A stretch of DNA of 64,000 bases from Gnetum montanum (GCA_015680685.1 MNCI01034009.1:1116432-1180431), one strand, 5' to 3'. Positions 24,366-37,124 are shown, counted from the first letter of the stretch. Program-made: numbers and translations. The notes: a model not told the origin generated them from the letters alone.

Positions 24366-24379
24366 CAGTCGTGGGGGAG
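24366..24379 (+). other. Internal polypurine-like tract 2 of B, before ORF3
   Basis: CAGTCGTGGGGGAG, followed by another GGGG run. It lies 206 bp before the ORF3 ATG; the matching tract in C lies 287 bp before its ORF3. Confidence 0.6.
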
Positions 24380-24584
24380 GGGGGTGGTGCCTATGTGTAA
24401 TTAATTAATTAATTAATTAGTTTCTTAATTACGAAAACTTTGGCCCTAACCCATAAATTAATGCTCCGAAAAACTTAACAGTGTGCCTGTGCCAATAACA
24501 TAACTTGGTCAAACTGAGAAGGTATATACAGACCATCTTAAGCTACTTATGAATGGTCTAATGAGCGATTATGCTTGATTGCAG

Positions 24585-27440
24585 ATGGCACCCAAACTGA
24601 GGCACCCAAGGGACGAAGGACCATGACAACCAAGGGATAAGCGCCTACACATGGGAAGGGGACGAGGTGTGCAACCGCCAGAGCATGCAAAGGGCTCTCA
24701 TGCAACTGGGCCCTTCCACGAAAGACTTGAAGTGGAATCTGTTCATCAAATTCCTGAAGAGGAGATTCCTGGCGAGAAATTGCTCAGGCATGAGACTCCT
24801 GGGATAGCACCACAGCTTAAGGTCACCCTAACCCAAGCCTGCCTTGATGCTATCATGCCGCACGAGATGCAACGCATGGTCCTTCAAAAGCTAAATTTTG
24901 GACCATTCCTCGAGAATGCACTAGAAGAAGTGAGGCTCCAACTGCAAAACTCTCCGATGTGGCCAATCATCACAACCAGTGGTGAATGGTACTTAGGAGA
25001 AACTTATCTCTTTTGGACGAATCGGCAACTAGGGTCTAGAGTAAGAATCAAAGACATTTATGTCTCTTACTCTTCAGAGGCAATAACGCAAGCTTTGGGG
25101 TTGCCTGAAACTGGGGTAGATGTGGTGGAAATTCCAAAGCAGGCTGATCCAGAGGTAAAGGTGGAATGGACCAAACGATGCTATGGGGTAGAGTGCAAGG
25201 AATTCAGCTTTCTAACCATCGCAGAGAGAGTGTACTCAAAGATCGCGTCTTACCACCTAAACCCAATGGTAAGACCTAGTAAAATCACAGCCTTCTCCGC
25301 TCATGCATGTGCCACCTTGAGTGGGGAATTCCCAATGAGTCTTCCAGAACTACTATTTTTGGAGAATGAAAAGAGGTTCACTGAGAACAAACATGGAAGA
25401 CGAGCTCTCCCCTTTCCCTGCCTAATCCAAAAGTTGTGCAAACGGGCAGGGATAGCACAATATTCCAATGATGTAATACGGCGCACCCCAATTGCCTCAT
25501 TGCTAGAGATGATGAAAGATAAAACTCCTGCTGCCACACAGATAGAGCAGGAGTAGCAACCACCTCCACCACCTACAGAAACAATGCAACCAGGCTCGTA
25601 AACCACGGTAGAATACATCCGCGAGATCCGGGCAATGCTCTCGAGCTAGCAAGAGCGGTCTGGCAGGACTGGTGGAGGAGAAGACCCTTCAGTCTATCAC
25701 CCTACCATGAGCCACCTGGAGCAAGTGGTTCAATCAGTTAGCTTGCTTGAAAGGGTAGGGCCGATATTCTTCACCACCCAAGCACAACTTCCAACCAAAA
25801 CAGATCCAAGCATCCAAGAGGTATCAATCTCAACCTAACAGTTATTCCCCAAAATCATAGGGAATGTTGCTACCTTCTTGGTACGCTTGGAAGATGGTGA
25901 AGAGGCAATGGTCCTGGTGATGCAGCACCAGGGATAGGAAGTTGCGGCCAAAGTGATTATTGACACAATTTCTATGGCTCTCAATGCATCGGCAGCACCT
26001 GTACCAAACATTCATGGACTACAAGATGTACAGGTGTCTGCCAGAACTTTGCGTAGCAAGATTGATGCAGCCCAACATGAAGAGTTTTTAGATCGACTGG
26101 TGGGAATCGGGCAACCGCTCCTAGATGTCTTCGACCTTCCGGACAACATTACTGTAACCCAGTCGGAGCTACTCTCAGCAAGGATCAAGAGCCTTGTTTT
26201 GGAAGGGCAACTTGATGATGCTCAAGCCTCTTGTCAGTGCTTAGCAATAGAGGTAGCCCAATTAAGAGCTCAACTTACCGATCCAGTCATCCTTGACCTC
26301 AAAATCACCAAGGATGAAGCTTTTCAATAGCTTCAACTTAAATTATAGGTTGTCGAGGATGTGCGAGAGATGACGATCTTTAACAAGTTCATGGAAGATA
26401 CCCAAGCACATCGCTTAGACAAGGACTTGGCGGAGGTTTGTCAGGAGAATGTGCGGTTGATTGCAAAGGTTCATCGCCTGCGAAATGTTGGCGCAGAAAA
26501 TGAACATATGAAAAATTATATCCACCAACAGCAGGAAGAACTAGCCAGAGTGAACACTGACATAAGAAGGTTGGCTGCTGAAAATCGAAATCTATCAATG
26601 GAGGAGGTTTGGGCATTGCAGCAGAAGTTTGCAATTGAAATTTCCACTTGGAAGAACAAAGCCCTAAAATTTGAAAAAGTCAAAAATCATTACAGGGACC
26701 AAGTCAGATTGTAGAAGGAGGCAAATGAGAAGCATATTCAAGTCACCAAAGCCAAGATGAACCAAGCGCTCCAGTAGCTCCAAGAGGGAGGCAATGTATG
26801 GCAATCTATCTTCGATGGGTTGAACACCTACAATCAATCAAAAATCTGCCTGAAGGAGCTGCAGATTGAGGAGATGAAAAAATACATGGAGTTAGCCAAC
26901 CTTCGATATGCAAACTTGGCTATGCTTACAGTTGGGAGACTACGGTCAGAATTGGAAAAACAAGTGGCCGCCTCATATTCCCTATATGAGGGAGAGTTCT
27001 AGGTGCACAAAGCAACAAAGCAGAAGTTGAAAATGGCAAACACGGAACTCGAGGTTCTCCACACAAGCTTTGAAGAACAACGTACAGTCGCAGAGGACTT
27101 GGGCCATAGAATGAATGACTACTAGCAGCTGCAGGCATCAATCCGAGCGTTCGACACCAAACGCAAGCAGTTTGTAGCCTGGTTTGTCAACCTAAAAGAA
27201 CTCCTTCCAGTGTTGCCATGCCCTTGGGAGGTTCCAGTTCTAGCACACATTAGAGAAGCTTCCTGGACAGTGAACGATCCTAGAAGCAAAGAAGAAAAAA
27301 TGAGGGCTCTCTTGGAGGCTTTTCGACTACCTCCAGAACTTACAGCTGTTGTGAGGCAATTGTCATCCATGCTACCACCAACACATGGGCCAGAGGCTGG
27401 AGAAGGTCCATCAAAACCACCGCCCCTAGGGATGGTGTGA
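24585..27440 (+). pseudogene. ORF3 of B: plant-transposon domain plus long coiled coil
   Basis: A single frame of 951 codons from ATG 24585 to TGA 27438 has no frameshift but several stops, including TGA 24624 and TAG 25554. The ATG is directly preceded by TTGATTGCAG, an intron-acceptor-like sequence. Residues about 70-320 form a globular domain with YVSYSSEAITQALGLP and RRALPFPCLIQKLCKRAG, the pattern I know from the 'putative plant transposon protein' domain (PF20167, from memory). Residues about 480-850 are heptad-like coiled coil, including NRNLSMEEV and YMELANLRYANLAMLT. I see no signal peptide or membrane anchor, so it is unlikely to be an envelope. Its role is unknown. C and D have homologues. 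Confidence 0.75.
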
Positions 27441-27676
27441 TCTTCTCCAGCAATTTTGTGCATCATCCTACATAGCAGACACTCCACGACCAGCAAGGTG
27501 TTCAATTTTTCTCTGAACACCGCCATTTTTGTAACTTGTCCTCCTCTGTAACTCAGGCACTTGATCAAATTCATGTTGTGTCATGTGTGTGTCATGTGTG
27601 TGTTTAAGTTATGTGAGTTGTAAACAAGAATCCATACCTTCCAAATTGTAAAGTAACTCGAGGACGAGTTTTTGCT

Positions 27677-27690
27677 CAGTGGTGGGGGTA
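27677..27690 (+). other. Polypurine tract of B
   Basis: CAGTGGTGGGGGTA abuts the 3' LTR. It is preceded by GAGGACGAGTTTTTGCT, the T-rich box shared with A, C, D and M. Confidence 0.8.
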
Positions 27691-28588
27691 TCATGAGGTG
27701 TCATTAAGTCGATGCCTCAACTAGGTCGCGTATACATGGCTGTGTCGACGCGGGCCCATCGATGTAGCCTTCCTGCGTCGACATGGCCCCATTTACGCAG
27801 CCGCCTATCTCAGCCTATAAATAAGAGGGCCTTCCACCTCATTTAGGCACCTTTCAGTTAGTTGTAGCAAAGCTGTTGCAGTTTGTTCCTGCAGGAGATA
27901 GAATATTTTCCAAGTGCCCACAACAAGTGTAAGAAAAGTGATCGGCTCTTTAGTAGAGCGTTGATGTATTTGAGCCCATTGACGTGACGGCAATAAAGAC
28001 GAACTATTCAAGCATTCCTTGCAGCATTTGGACTTAGCTATTTTATGCATTCAATAGTTTAATATGTTTATGCTTTATTAGTTACTTGTTAATTACTTAA
28101 GTTTTTGTTATTCTGATTTCAATCGCTATTGTTCATTCGTAGTTCGTAAAGGCCATAAGTACGACCATCTCGAATGTAACTCATACACTTGGTAAACCTA
28201 GTGACGCTTAACATCTGGTAACCCAGAAGTGTTAGGAGATGCTTAGAACGTGCTCGGAAGATGGGACCGAATACTTATGTTAGGAGTAGTTAAGATTTAG
28301 ATTAAGATAATCTTAGATTACTTAATAGTCTAGCCTTACTTTCCAAGATAATTAGCCGCCAAAAAGATAATTAAAAAGATATAAAAATCATTAGCCTTAG
28401 TCTCACTTAACCATCGTAAACAGAACCTCACAAGTGAGATTAGGATGACAATGACTATTCTAAGCCAAGGTTTCACTGGTTAGAGTCTAGTGTATGTTAA
28501 GTGCTTACAGTCTATGGATTTCGACCGAGTCACGCGTGAACGCTTGTGATTCGTATGGTTGGGCGTAGGGGTACCTAGCTGCTCATCA
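27691..28588 (+). repeat. 3' LTR of element B
   Basis: 898 bp, starting TCATGAGG (ancestral TGATGAGG) and ending GCTCATCA. TATAAATA lies at 27816-27823. The hairpin arms ACACTT/AAGTGT are at 28185-28190 and 28227-28232. Confidence 0.92.
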
Positions 28589-28593
28589 GCTCC
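28589..28593. repeat. Target-site duplication of element B, right copy (GCTCC)
   Basis: Identical to 15407-15411. Confidence 0.85.
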
Positions 28594-29184
28594 CAACATT
28601 ATTTTGGATGTCCATGTTGTAAGAAAATCTATTTTGAATATTGAGTTATTTTTTCAAATTGGTGGATTCATGAAATACAAGGTTATTTTGCTAGAAATAG
28701 AAATTTTGGGTTATGAGTTATATTTCTGGATTAATCAAAATATTAAAATAAAAGTCTAGTTTTGTAAGTGCAATTCTGGATAATAAGTTATACTTATTTT
28801 TACATTTGTGGAATTCTGGAATGGATTTTGTAACATGAGAAAGTTCATTTTTAAGGAAAATTTTATGAAAATTATGGAATGTAATATAGGGATCCCAAAA
28901 GACCAAAGAAAATCTAAGCTATTGGAACAAATTTTATGAGTAAAATTAAGTGCAACAAGTCTGGGTTTATGCATGATCATAAAGCATGATATAGGACATG
29001 GTTTATGGCTAGAAGTACATGGTTTTTGGTTGCATAACTTTTAATTTTTTTAAGGTATCTTTAAGATTAATAAATGTTGTTGGTATCAATCTTTTAGAGG
29101 CTCTAGAAGAACTTGAACATAATGATGCATCAAGTGGGTAGTTTTTCTCATTTTTGAGGATAAAGATTCCTTAAAGGATGGGAG
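28594..29184 (+). other. Right internal remnant of element O with polypurine tract
   Basis: AT-rich, with no convincing ORF. It ends TTGAGGATAAAGATTCC then AAAGGATGGGAG, which looks like the end of a gypsy polyprotein region followed by a polypurine tract just before the LTR. Confidence 0.5.
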
Positions 29185-31040
29185 TGTGCAACACCCTAGT
29201 GTTCTAGAGCTTAGAACCTTTGCTTTGTTATCTATTGTTATGCTTGTTCTTTAAGAGTAATGTTATATTGTACCTTGCTATGGTATGCTAATATCCCCTT
29301 TTTTAATGCTCTTTTAGATTTGAGCTTGAGACCTCTTAATGGTTATGCATCTTAAGGTTTGGAATATTAACCTTATGCTTATATGTGATACTTTTGTATT
29401 TTTATATTCTTTTTTATTTTTTTGGACTATTTTCTAATTATCTTTGCTAACTCTTGTTACTCCTAAAAGTGGCAAGCTAGAAGGATGGTGGTGACCCATT
29501 CTTAGTACTTTATTTATGCTTAAAATTATATTTTTCATATTTTATTTTATTCTAAGATTTTGGAATAAAGTAAGAATATGGTTATGAGACATGTTAATGC
29601 ATATTCTGGGTTATTCCTGTTTTTATTTTATTTTATCTTGAAATCCATTTTTGGACATGTGACTTATTATAATGTTCTCTTAATGACTTTAATCCATTAG
29701 TTAACCATTGGATCCTTTTGTGGATACATGTTATCTTTTTTTAAGAAAATAAATTATTAATTCTTTATTCTTGAAACTTCCCAATCCTAAATTTTGAGCC
29801 TATAAATACTTGGCAACGTTGGCCCTCTTAACATCAGTTGTGCATTACTCTCTCTCTTCATAGCTATGCTTAGTAGATCTCATGGTAATTTCTATATTTG
29901 AATCTCTTCTTACTTGAAGAAGCTTTGGTGACTGATTTTTCAAGGGAGAAGAAATATTCTTGATTATATCAATTTTGATAAGAAGCTTACCTTCTTGTAT
30001 CTGCCTTCTTGTTGTCATACTTTGAATTGTTAATCTAATGGTATTGCATGTGTTGCTGATCTAATCCTAGTTTTTGATGATCATTTCATAATTCGCACCA
30101 TTTTTGTGGCTTTCCACTTTGCTTTTCGAATTAATACTTTTGATGTGTCATCTTCTCTTGATGCTGGTAATGACAAAGGTATTTTTGTACATCAAGATCA
30201 ATGTCATGACTTGGCTAAGAATTGTGACAAAAGTCACAATGAATCGTGTATGCATTTTCTAGTGTGGTGCTTTCATCTTTGCGTTGGGTAGAAGTAGTGC
30301 ATTTAGATGACATTGACTGATAGACATTTGCAACATGTATGAGTGCATTTGATGTATTGGAACACTTGATCAGTAATGTAAGAGAACATAAATTAGTACA
30401 ATTTCAAGAGGCCACTAATACATAACTTGTTGTCAATGGGTAGACATGTGTGGGGTTGTGGAGTAACCATGTCAATATCATGCCTCATTTAGCACTTGTT
30501 ATCATTGGTTAAGTATTTATGGGGTATTAACTGAGTACAACAACTTGAGAAAATGACATTTAGACTAGTGTGGGGAGCTAGGAACTTAGGATACCTATAA
30601 GGTTGATACTAGTCATAACAGAACCCAATAGTTGATCTGGACATGCATGAGCATTTATAATCTAATAGTTATTCTTCTTTTGCATTAGGGCTAGTTTTAG
30701 TTAGTATTAACCTTGTAGCTATTCTAATGTTCAATGTTGAGAACATCATGGAAATACCACTATTATGACCAAACTAAATATTGGTGAGTAAATTATGCAT
30801 TTTTATGGTGCTATAAGTTAACATTTATGAGGATATACATTTAGTTGCAATTAATTATATGTTAAAATTTATTTGAATAAAATTTTTTTAATGGCACTAA
30901 TGAAGTAGTTTGGTAGCTAGGACCCCATCTTTCCAGTCATGTTCCAAGGAACTTTTAAGTAGATTTTCATTATTGTGAATGTGTTCTAACCCTTCCTACA
31001 TATATTCCATAAAGATTTAGTTGGAAACTTTGGAGGTGAT
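29185..31040 (+). repeat. 3' LTR of element O, cut by element M
   Basis: It starts TGTGCAACACCCTAG, a common plant gypsy LTR opening, and matches 13059-14935. A TATAAATA box lies near 29801. It stops exactly where the M LTR begins. The missing ~330 bp of the tail was not found elsewhere in the window. Confidence 0.65.
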
Positions 31041-32060
31041 TGATGAGCAGCAAGGTACCCCTATGCCCAACCATACAAATCACAAGTATTCATGCATAAT
31101 TTAGTCAAACTTCATAGATGGGACTAGTTGTGGCATCTAGATCGTTATGTCTTGATCGTAGTTCACTGTCTTCCCACTTGGACTAGTGGTAGGTTTATCA
31201 CATATGGTTTAGTCTAAAGTGAGGCATATGATAATTGATGTTGTTCTAGCCTTATGCTACTCCTAATGGTAATAAATAAATCAATTAATTAAGCTAATTT
31301 ACAATGGAAAGTAAAGTCTAGACTAGCCTACAAGTGATGAGTGTCCATTCTCAACTTTCCATATCCACTATTGGGATTACCAAGCAAGTTGAGAATGTTC
31401 TGCATAATTAGAGAACCCACGTATCCACTACTGGGATTACCAAGTACTATGTTGCTAGGCAAACCAAGCAATAACGCTGCTAGGATTACCAAGCAAATAT
31501 GTGTTTATGCTCGAAATTGGTCGTGCTCATTTTGCCAATTCATTAATATGCATGGAAATGTAAATATTAACTAAGTACATGAAAAGTGAATTTCATGGAA
31601 AGTAAATCTAATCTAAGTCAAAGTACTATAATGAATAAGAATCAATCTCAATCTTATTTCCATTCATGAAATATGTCCAAGTACATTGCCACTTGAATAA
31701 GACGTCATACAACTAACTTAGATTCACATTGCGGGCACTCACTGACTAACTATTCTTTAAGACTATAGAATAAAATTACAAGATTTTGGCTACTCTATTG
31801 ACTAATTGACTCCCAAACTATGTGCCGAAGTGTTATATTTATAGGTTAGCACACATCCCTCGATATCAGATATTAGATAACATAAGATCTGATATCGGAT
31901 ATGCAATATTGCGTATATGATATTGGAGCTAAGATATCGAAGCTCCAATATCTTAGTTGACCAAGAATTGATATTTTGTCAAACAGATGCAATATAACAT
32001 CAATTTTATCATGGATGTGATGTAGCATCAGTGATATCCCAACCAACTAATGATTCATCA
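31041..32060 (-). repeat. 3' LTR of element M
   Basis: 1020 bp. Seen from the plus strand it starts TGATGAGCAGCAAGGTACCCC and ends GATTCATCA. TATTTATA (minus-strand TATAAATA) is at 31836-31843. U3 carries several GATATC/AATATC repeats (about 31860-31960). A perfect 12-bp inverted repeat CATTCTCAACTT/AAGTTGAGAATG at 31346-31357 and 31386-31397 encloses a GGATTACCAA copy. Confidence 0.85.
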
Positions 32061-33021
32061 TACCCCCACAACTAAGTAAAAACTCGTCCTCAACTTAACA
32101 AGATAGGGTCGAGCTTCCTTTACAAAAAATTGGGAATGATGGGATTATTGACTAATGCTAACTATTAACTGACTTTGAGTGTTGCATTACAAAATTTTAT
32201 TCAAGTGGATGCATACAAAATGATAGAGAGACAAAAAGACTAGACAGACATTGGAGATTACAAAATTTGCAAAGTTCTTCAAGAATCTATTAAAGATTAT
32301 TCTTCCTATTACCACTAGCAATGGTAGACTTTTAACCTTGATTGCTATGTTAATGCTTCTTTGGCTATGAAAAACATTCTTAAAAGGTGGACTAAAATTT
32401 TTTCTCATTGTCTCATGGATCTAGCAAACATGTAATGTTTGAACTGCTATCTTGTATGTGCTATGATTTATCCATGGGCATATCCTCCATTGTCCCCTTC
32501 TTATTTTTGTTTTCGTGCCTGGCAAAAGACCACCTTCCTTAGGCATTTCTTTTACCATCACCTGTAGTCACCAAAGGATCAACATTAGTATTGGTAAATT
32601 TTCCTTAATAATCAACCCTTTTTGAATCCCTTAGTTTGTGTTTAAGAATAAGGTGATGACAACGTACTATGCCCAAGGTTATGAGGTAACTAAAATCATT
32701 AAGCTTTTCACATTATTTTGATCAATTACTATTAGTTACCATGATGTTCAAAAATAGGATGTTAGAAAAATTTCAAAGCAGACATCCCTAGCCCCCATGA
32801 CTAATAAGTATAATTCTAGAAGCACATAAGTTTTCGAACAATTGAAACCAAAGGTCTAATTTAGAAGATGACCAAGAAATATTAATGGATATAGAAATAG
32901 AAAAGTAAGAAAAATTAATGAAATGGATGAGAAGTAGTCTCAAAATCATGCATAAATTTAGATAAATAATCACTAATGTTCTAGAAGATGTAAAGGTTAG
33001 TTCAAAGCCATGATCAAAAAA

Positions 33022-33079
33022 AGTTATGCAAGTGGATCCTCCCCCAAGCAGGCTCCTACCATAATGCCCTTGCATAACC
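33022..33079 (-). other. Conserved three-way-junction motif, copy in M
   Basis: Outer arms in plus-strand notation are AGTTATGCAAG and CTTGCATAACC, 10-11 pairs. Hairpin 2 keeps its loop with one wobble pair in its stem. Hairpin 1 is shorter. Confidence 0.6.
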
Positions 33080-33572
33080 ACTTCTATAGATGTTCGTGAA
33101 CACCCTAGATGTTAAATGTAGATCATGTCTTTATTTCAAACAACACACAATTGCCATGGTTGGGATGTTGCACTATACTACACAACACCAAAAGGCTCAT
33201 AATCACATGTAGCAATGAGGTGAATAATGGGATGAGAAGGGATTGTAGAGATTGGGATGTAAGATACTTGACCATGTCTACAATAGGTTCTTATGAAAAC
33301 TATGATTAAAATGATCAGCATGCCCATTTGTCCAAGTTTAGACCAAGTCCATACCATGAACAATGACCTCACATAAATGTGTTCCTTCTTACTAACCACC
33401 ATGAGTCCACAACCATCTCAAAGAACAATCATCACTCCAAAAGAGAAGAAGGAAGAAAGGGCCTTAGTTAGAGGGTCACCTTTAGGCATGGGTAATATGT
33501 CTTTCCAGCCCCATAACTAGTGGTTGTAGACCATTATTGTCTCTAAGGGATGTACTTTGAGTTCCAATTATT

Positions 33573-33579
<7 letters not shown>

Positions 33580-33643
<64 letters not shown>

Positions 33644-33645
33644 TT
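33580..33645. repeat. (TC)n microsatellite
   Basis: Nearly pure TC repeat of about 65 bp with two TTTC interruptions, inside element M. Confidence 0.9.
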
Positions 33646-34430
33646 GTTTGTTTATCTTTTTTTTATGGGAACCATACCATGCAAAGACTTTTAGCTTCCT
33701 ATTATTGGTCAACAAAGGAGTGATGATATGTTCCAAGAGGAGTCATAAACCACATGAAGGAAGTCAAGAAAAGAACCCAATAAGTCCCCTTAAGGTCACA
33801 CCCCTTGCCATTTCCATGTGGTCATTCCCTCTTTCTTCAAGGTACAATGATCATTGATGAATTTTAGTTTCATAAAAGGAGAATCAAATTGTTTCCATGA
33901 TAAAGACCTTTTATTTAAAGAACTAAAGAGATGGATGAGGTGGTCTCTGTGCTTTACATAATTACTTACCCAATCATCTTGATAGTATAACACATAAAAC
34001 CAACACATAACATTGACTTCTACATCATGACTTGGCAATATTATTAACAAAAACATGAAATACATTCATTAAACATAAAGAGGATGACTCAAGAAAAGAG
34101 AAAAATATTAAGAAAAAAAAAATATTAATAAATGGAAAGCACATGAAGAATCAAACAATTTTGGAAGAAATAGGAAAATGATAAAAAAATATAAAACAAA
34201 AAAGTTGAAAAAGACTTATTAGTTCTTAAACTAGGATGGAGCATTGCCCCATGACTAATCTTATGGCCGTACATTTGGGAGATGGACTACACAAACCCCT
34301 AGTTATACACTACTAGTTTTCCATCTATCATGGTTACTAATTTAATTAATTGCATGGTAGCACATCTAACATTGGTGATACTATCGTTTGGATCATTCAG
34401 AGACATATCTTCATTTGGACTTGAAGGTAT

Positions 34431-35500
34431 TTCAATTTTTGGGGGTTCATATGTGTTTGCTTCTTCTTCTTAATTTTCTATTTTAATTTTCAGGTCTCCA
34501 TGTTTAATATCCTCTTCTGGTGTATAAATAAAGTGTAAGATATCTATGTCTAAGTCCTTTACTTGGTTCATTTTCTTAAGTATAGAACTAATAAGTAGAT
34601 CAGTTTCTTTCATGCATCTTTGAAATAGTTTTATATTCTCATTTTCAAGCCACTGGGTGTCTTCTAGTTTAGTGGCTACTACATAGACTGGTTTTTGCTC
34701 ACACACTTCCTCCTAAACTTTATGGTGGTTCGGTATAGGGGTTGTGTTAATATTTCAAAATTTTGACCCACAACTACATCCTTTATCATGATTAGTTATG
34801 CATGGATTCTTCTGTCTCTCCATAGTGCTAGATTCATCACTTCTGTTAGGTGTTGGAGGAACAATGGATGTTGGCCTTTGTGTAGGATTGGAGGACATTG
34901 GTTGTAAGAGGAAGGGTGTTGCACTTGATTAGCATTGTGCTAGTTTGGATGAGTTAGTAGGTCCACAAGTGTTATGCTTATGCATGGGAACTATCCTAAA
35001 GAAAGGATGCTATCAAGATTGTGGTGGAGATTTACTCGCATTATCATTTCTATGTATGCTCACAGCACAAGTGGCATTCTTTCATTAATGTTATGGTGTT
35101 GAACCTTCCTATGTTGGAGGTGACATATGATGGAGGTGAGTATGAGAATATTGAGGATATGATAGAGGGTAAGAGGTGTGAGATGGTGTGGGTTGATGAT
35201 ATTTGGGAGAGTAGTAGTAGTGATTTGAGGAAGAGGAAGTGAAACTAGTTGGTGAAATAGGTTGTTGAACATAATATCTGTATAGGCTCGGCTAGTAGTA
35301 ATGGTAGTATTGGTTAGATGATGGTCTCCCCATGACTGTGGGTTTTGCCACTATGTTGGATGATAGTGTTAAGGCTGGTATGAAGTCCCACTAAGATGGT
35401 ACAGTTGGTTGTAGGATTGTCTATAGTTGCCTTGTGAGAAAGGTAATTTCCTAGGCATTTTCTTTTGTATGAACTTGGGATTCAATGCAAAAGATCAATA
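34431..35500 (-). pseudogene. gag tail and pre-RT remnant of M
   Basis: The open stretch 34706-34470 (VVATKLEDTQWL, DLKIKIEN) corresponds to the linker before RT in A and B. The region between it and gag is a degenerate proline/serine-rich gag tail. Sequence after the linker skips straight to post-pol DNA, so all of RT, RNase H and integrase has been deleted. Confidence 0.5.
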
Positions 35501-35519
35501 CTTATGTAGATGTAACATG

Positions 35520-37011
35520 ATTAGGTAATAGCCCTTTGGATGGTCATATATGCAAATGTCACATCCATCATCTTCTTCAGTGGTTAAGTCTATAGCCTCT
35601 TCTTCTACAACCATTTCCCCTTTCTACCGATCAGTGTTCTTACCTATCTCTTGGTCCTTTTTCCTCTTTTTGTTGTGGTCACTTGATTTGTTTTATGTTA
35701 CTCTCCCCTTTATTATTTCTATGCAAGTTGTGACTTTCTCATTTTTCCACTCCAACATCTTATCTAGCTTTGCTTCAAGCTCATTGATAGAATTTTGTAT
35801 TGGCAACATTTGTCGTAAAATCACCTCATCGAAAGCTGCCTCTTTTTCCTCATCATAGATATGAACCCCCTTCTTTTGAAGAGTTGGATCCCAGTGATAT
35901 TTCTCAATAGTCTCTCATTTACATAGCTCTCCTTCTTCTTTTTCCACATGCTTGATTAGCTTTTAGATCTAATGGATTCCAAGTTCATATAATTGACCTT
36001 GGGCATACATCCCAAGGGTCTCACTTATTTGACTATGAAGCCCATCTATGATGTGGAAAAGTTACTCTTCTTGAGAGAAGCCATGGCCTGGACATTTATT
36101 TAGTAGAGAATAGTATCTATCTAGGGCCATATCCAAGGGTTCATGTTGTTCTTGTTTCCATCCTTGGATTCATTTCCTTAGGTTGGACACCCTTGCATAG
36201 GTTTTGTATTTCTTGTTGAAGAGTTCCAACATTGTGAACCATCGATGGATTGAATTTGGCTCCAACAATATATACCACACTTTGTCTTTGTCTATTAGTG
36301 TCCTAGGAAAGAGCTTAAACTTTCTTCACCCACTTTCAACATTTTGTAAAACATAGGCATCACAGAAGGCTTGCAAATAATGTTGTGGATTAGAATTATA
36401 GCCTCCTATAAATTTAGGGATGTTATTCATATCAAGCCTTTTGATGTGACTTTCCTTGTAATGCCTATGAGGTATTTTAACTACCTCTATGATTTGTGTC
36501 ATGCTCTTAATGGCCAACAAGGGTTCACTATCATTAGACATGTTGTGTTGAAAATTTCTATTTCTATTTGTTTGATTGTAACAATTTTATCTATGTTCAT
36601 TTTGATATCTTTGATTTTTCCCTTGGGTTCGATTTCTATCCTTATTTTGAACCCATAGTGGAGCTCGATCTCTATACCTACGTTCATCTTTAAAAAAAAT
36701 AGATATTGAAGAGGAAGAGGAAGATGAGGAAATGGGAGAGTTGCCATGGCTTCTATAGCATTTTCCATGGTCCCTTGATTTATCTTTTCTAGGTTTAGAA
36801 AAGGTCCTAGGCCTTGAGGCCCTCATTGTTCTAGGACTTACTCCATCTTCTCTAGGATTTTCTGCATTAGTTAAACATAGTCTTTGAGTGTAGTAAGGGT
36901 CTAAATGAGCATAGGAAACCCTTGCTTGAGGTTGTTCACTCCAATTTTCTTCAATATAGATCCTATCATTTCTCTTATGAGTGCAATCTTAATCCTATGT
37001 GAAGAAGACAT
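35520..37011 (-). pseudogene. gag of element M (broken)
   Basis: Starts at ATG 37011 (MSSSHR, as in A). The N-terminal acidic block of A and B is missing. A serine-rich linker lies near 36690-36750. The core (36541-36100) shows RLDMNNIPKFIGGYN, LQAFCDAYVLQN and, beyond a stop, LELFNKKYKTYARV and HEPLDMALDRYYSLLN. A coiled segment follows. The knuckle near 35565-35528 reads C-x2-C-x3-H with the last Cys changed to Tyr. There are several stops. Confidence 0.7.
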
Positions 37012-37124
37012 GATTTTACTTGATAACGTGTGTGGCTTAAAATATTAATATTTTCTAAGAGGTAGATTGTTAATACCTTTACAGTGATCGTGTATAATAT
37101 AACTAATCTAGATAACTAGCACCA

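Larger units (their letters stand above)
22625..24584 (+). other. Non-coding spacer between pol and ORF3 in B
   Basis: It holds a T-rich run (22650-22780), GAGTCCACGTCATCCACCCA (22925), two TTGCATGGTGTGGT copies (about 23194 and 23303), the three-way-junction motif and a second polypurine-like tract (24366-24379). A short AATT microsatellite lies at 24401-24422. No ORF here has convincing coding character. Confidence 0.6.
15412..28588 (+). mobile_element. Element B: Athila-like Ty3/gypsy retrotransposon with pol and ORF3
   Basis: 13.2 kb, inserted in element O. The LTRs are both 898 bp and closely similar, so it is younger than A. Gene order: gag, protease, RT, RNase H, integrase, long non-coding spacer, ORF3 of 951 codons. 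It is the only element here with both a recognisable pol and ORF3. Stops (mostly TAG) and a few single-base frameshifts disable it. Confidence 0.92.
32061..34430 (-). other. Non-coding 3' region of M
   Basis: It contains the polypurine tract (32061-32074), two further polypurine-like copies (32791-32804 and 34246-34259, plus-strand CCCCATGACTAA), the three-way-junction motif (33022-33079), a TC microsatellite (33580-33645) and A/T-rich runs (34080-34220) equivalent to the T-rich tract after pol in A and B. No ORF here is convincing. Confidence 0.55.

Noticed and set aside
24585-27440. ORF3 as a viral-type envelope gene
   Set aside because: It has the position of an env-like gene, but there is no signal peptide, membrane anchor or cleavage site. 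It is a globular domain plus coiled coil.
33482-33736. Minus-strand ORF with a long Arg-Glu run
   Set aside because: It is produced by the TC microsatellite.
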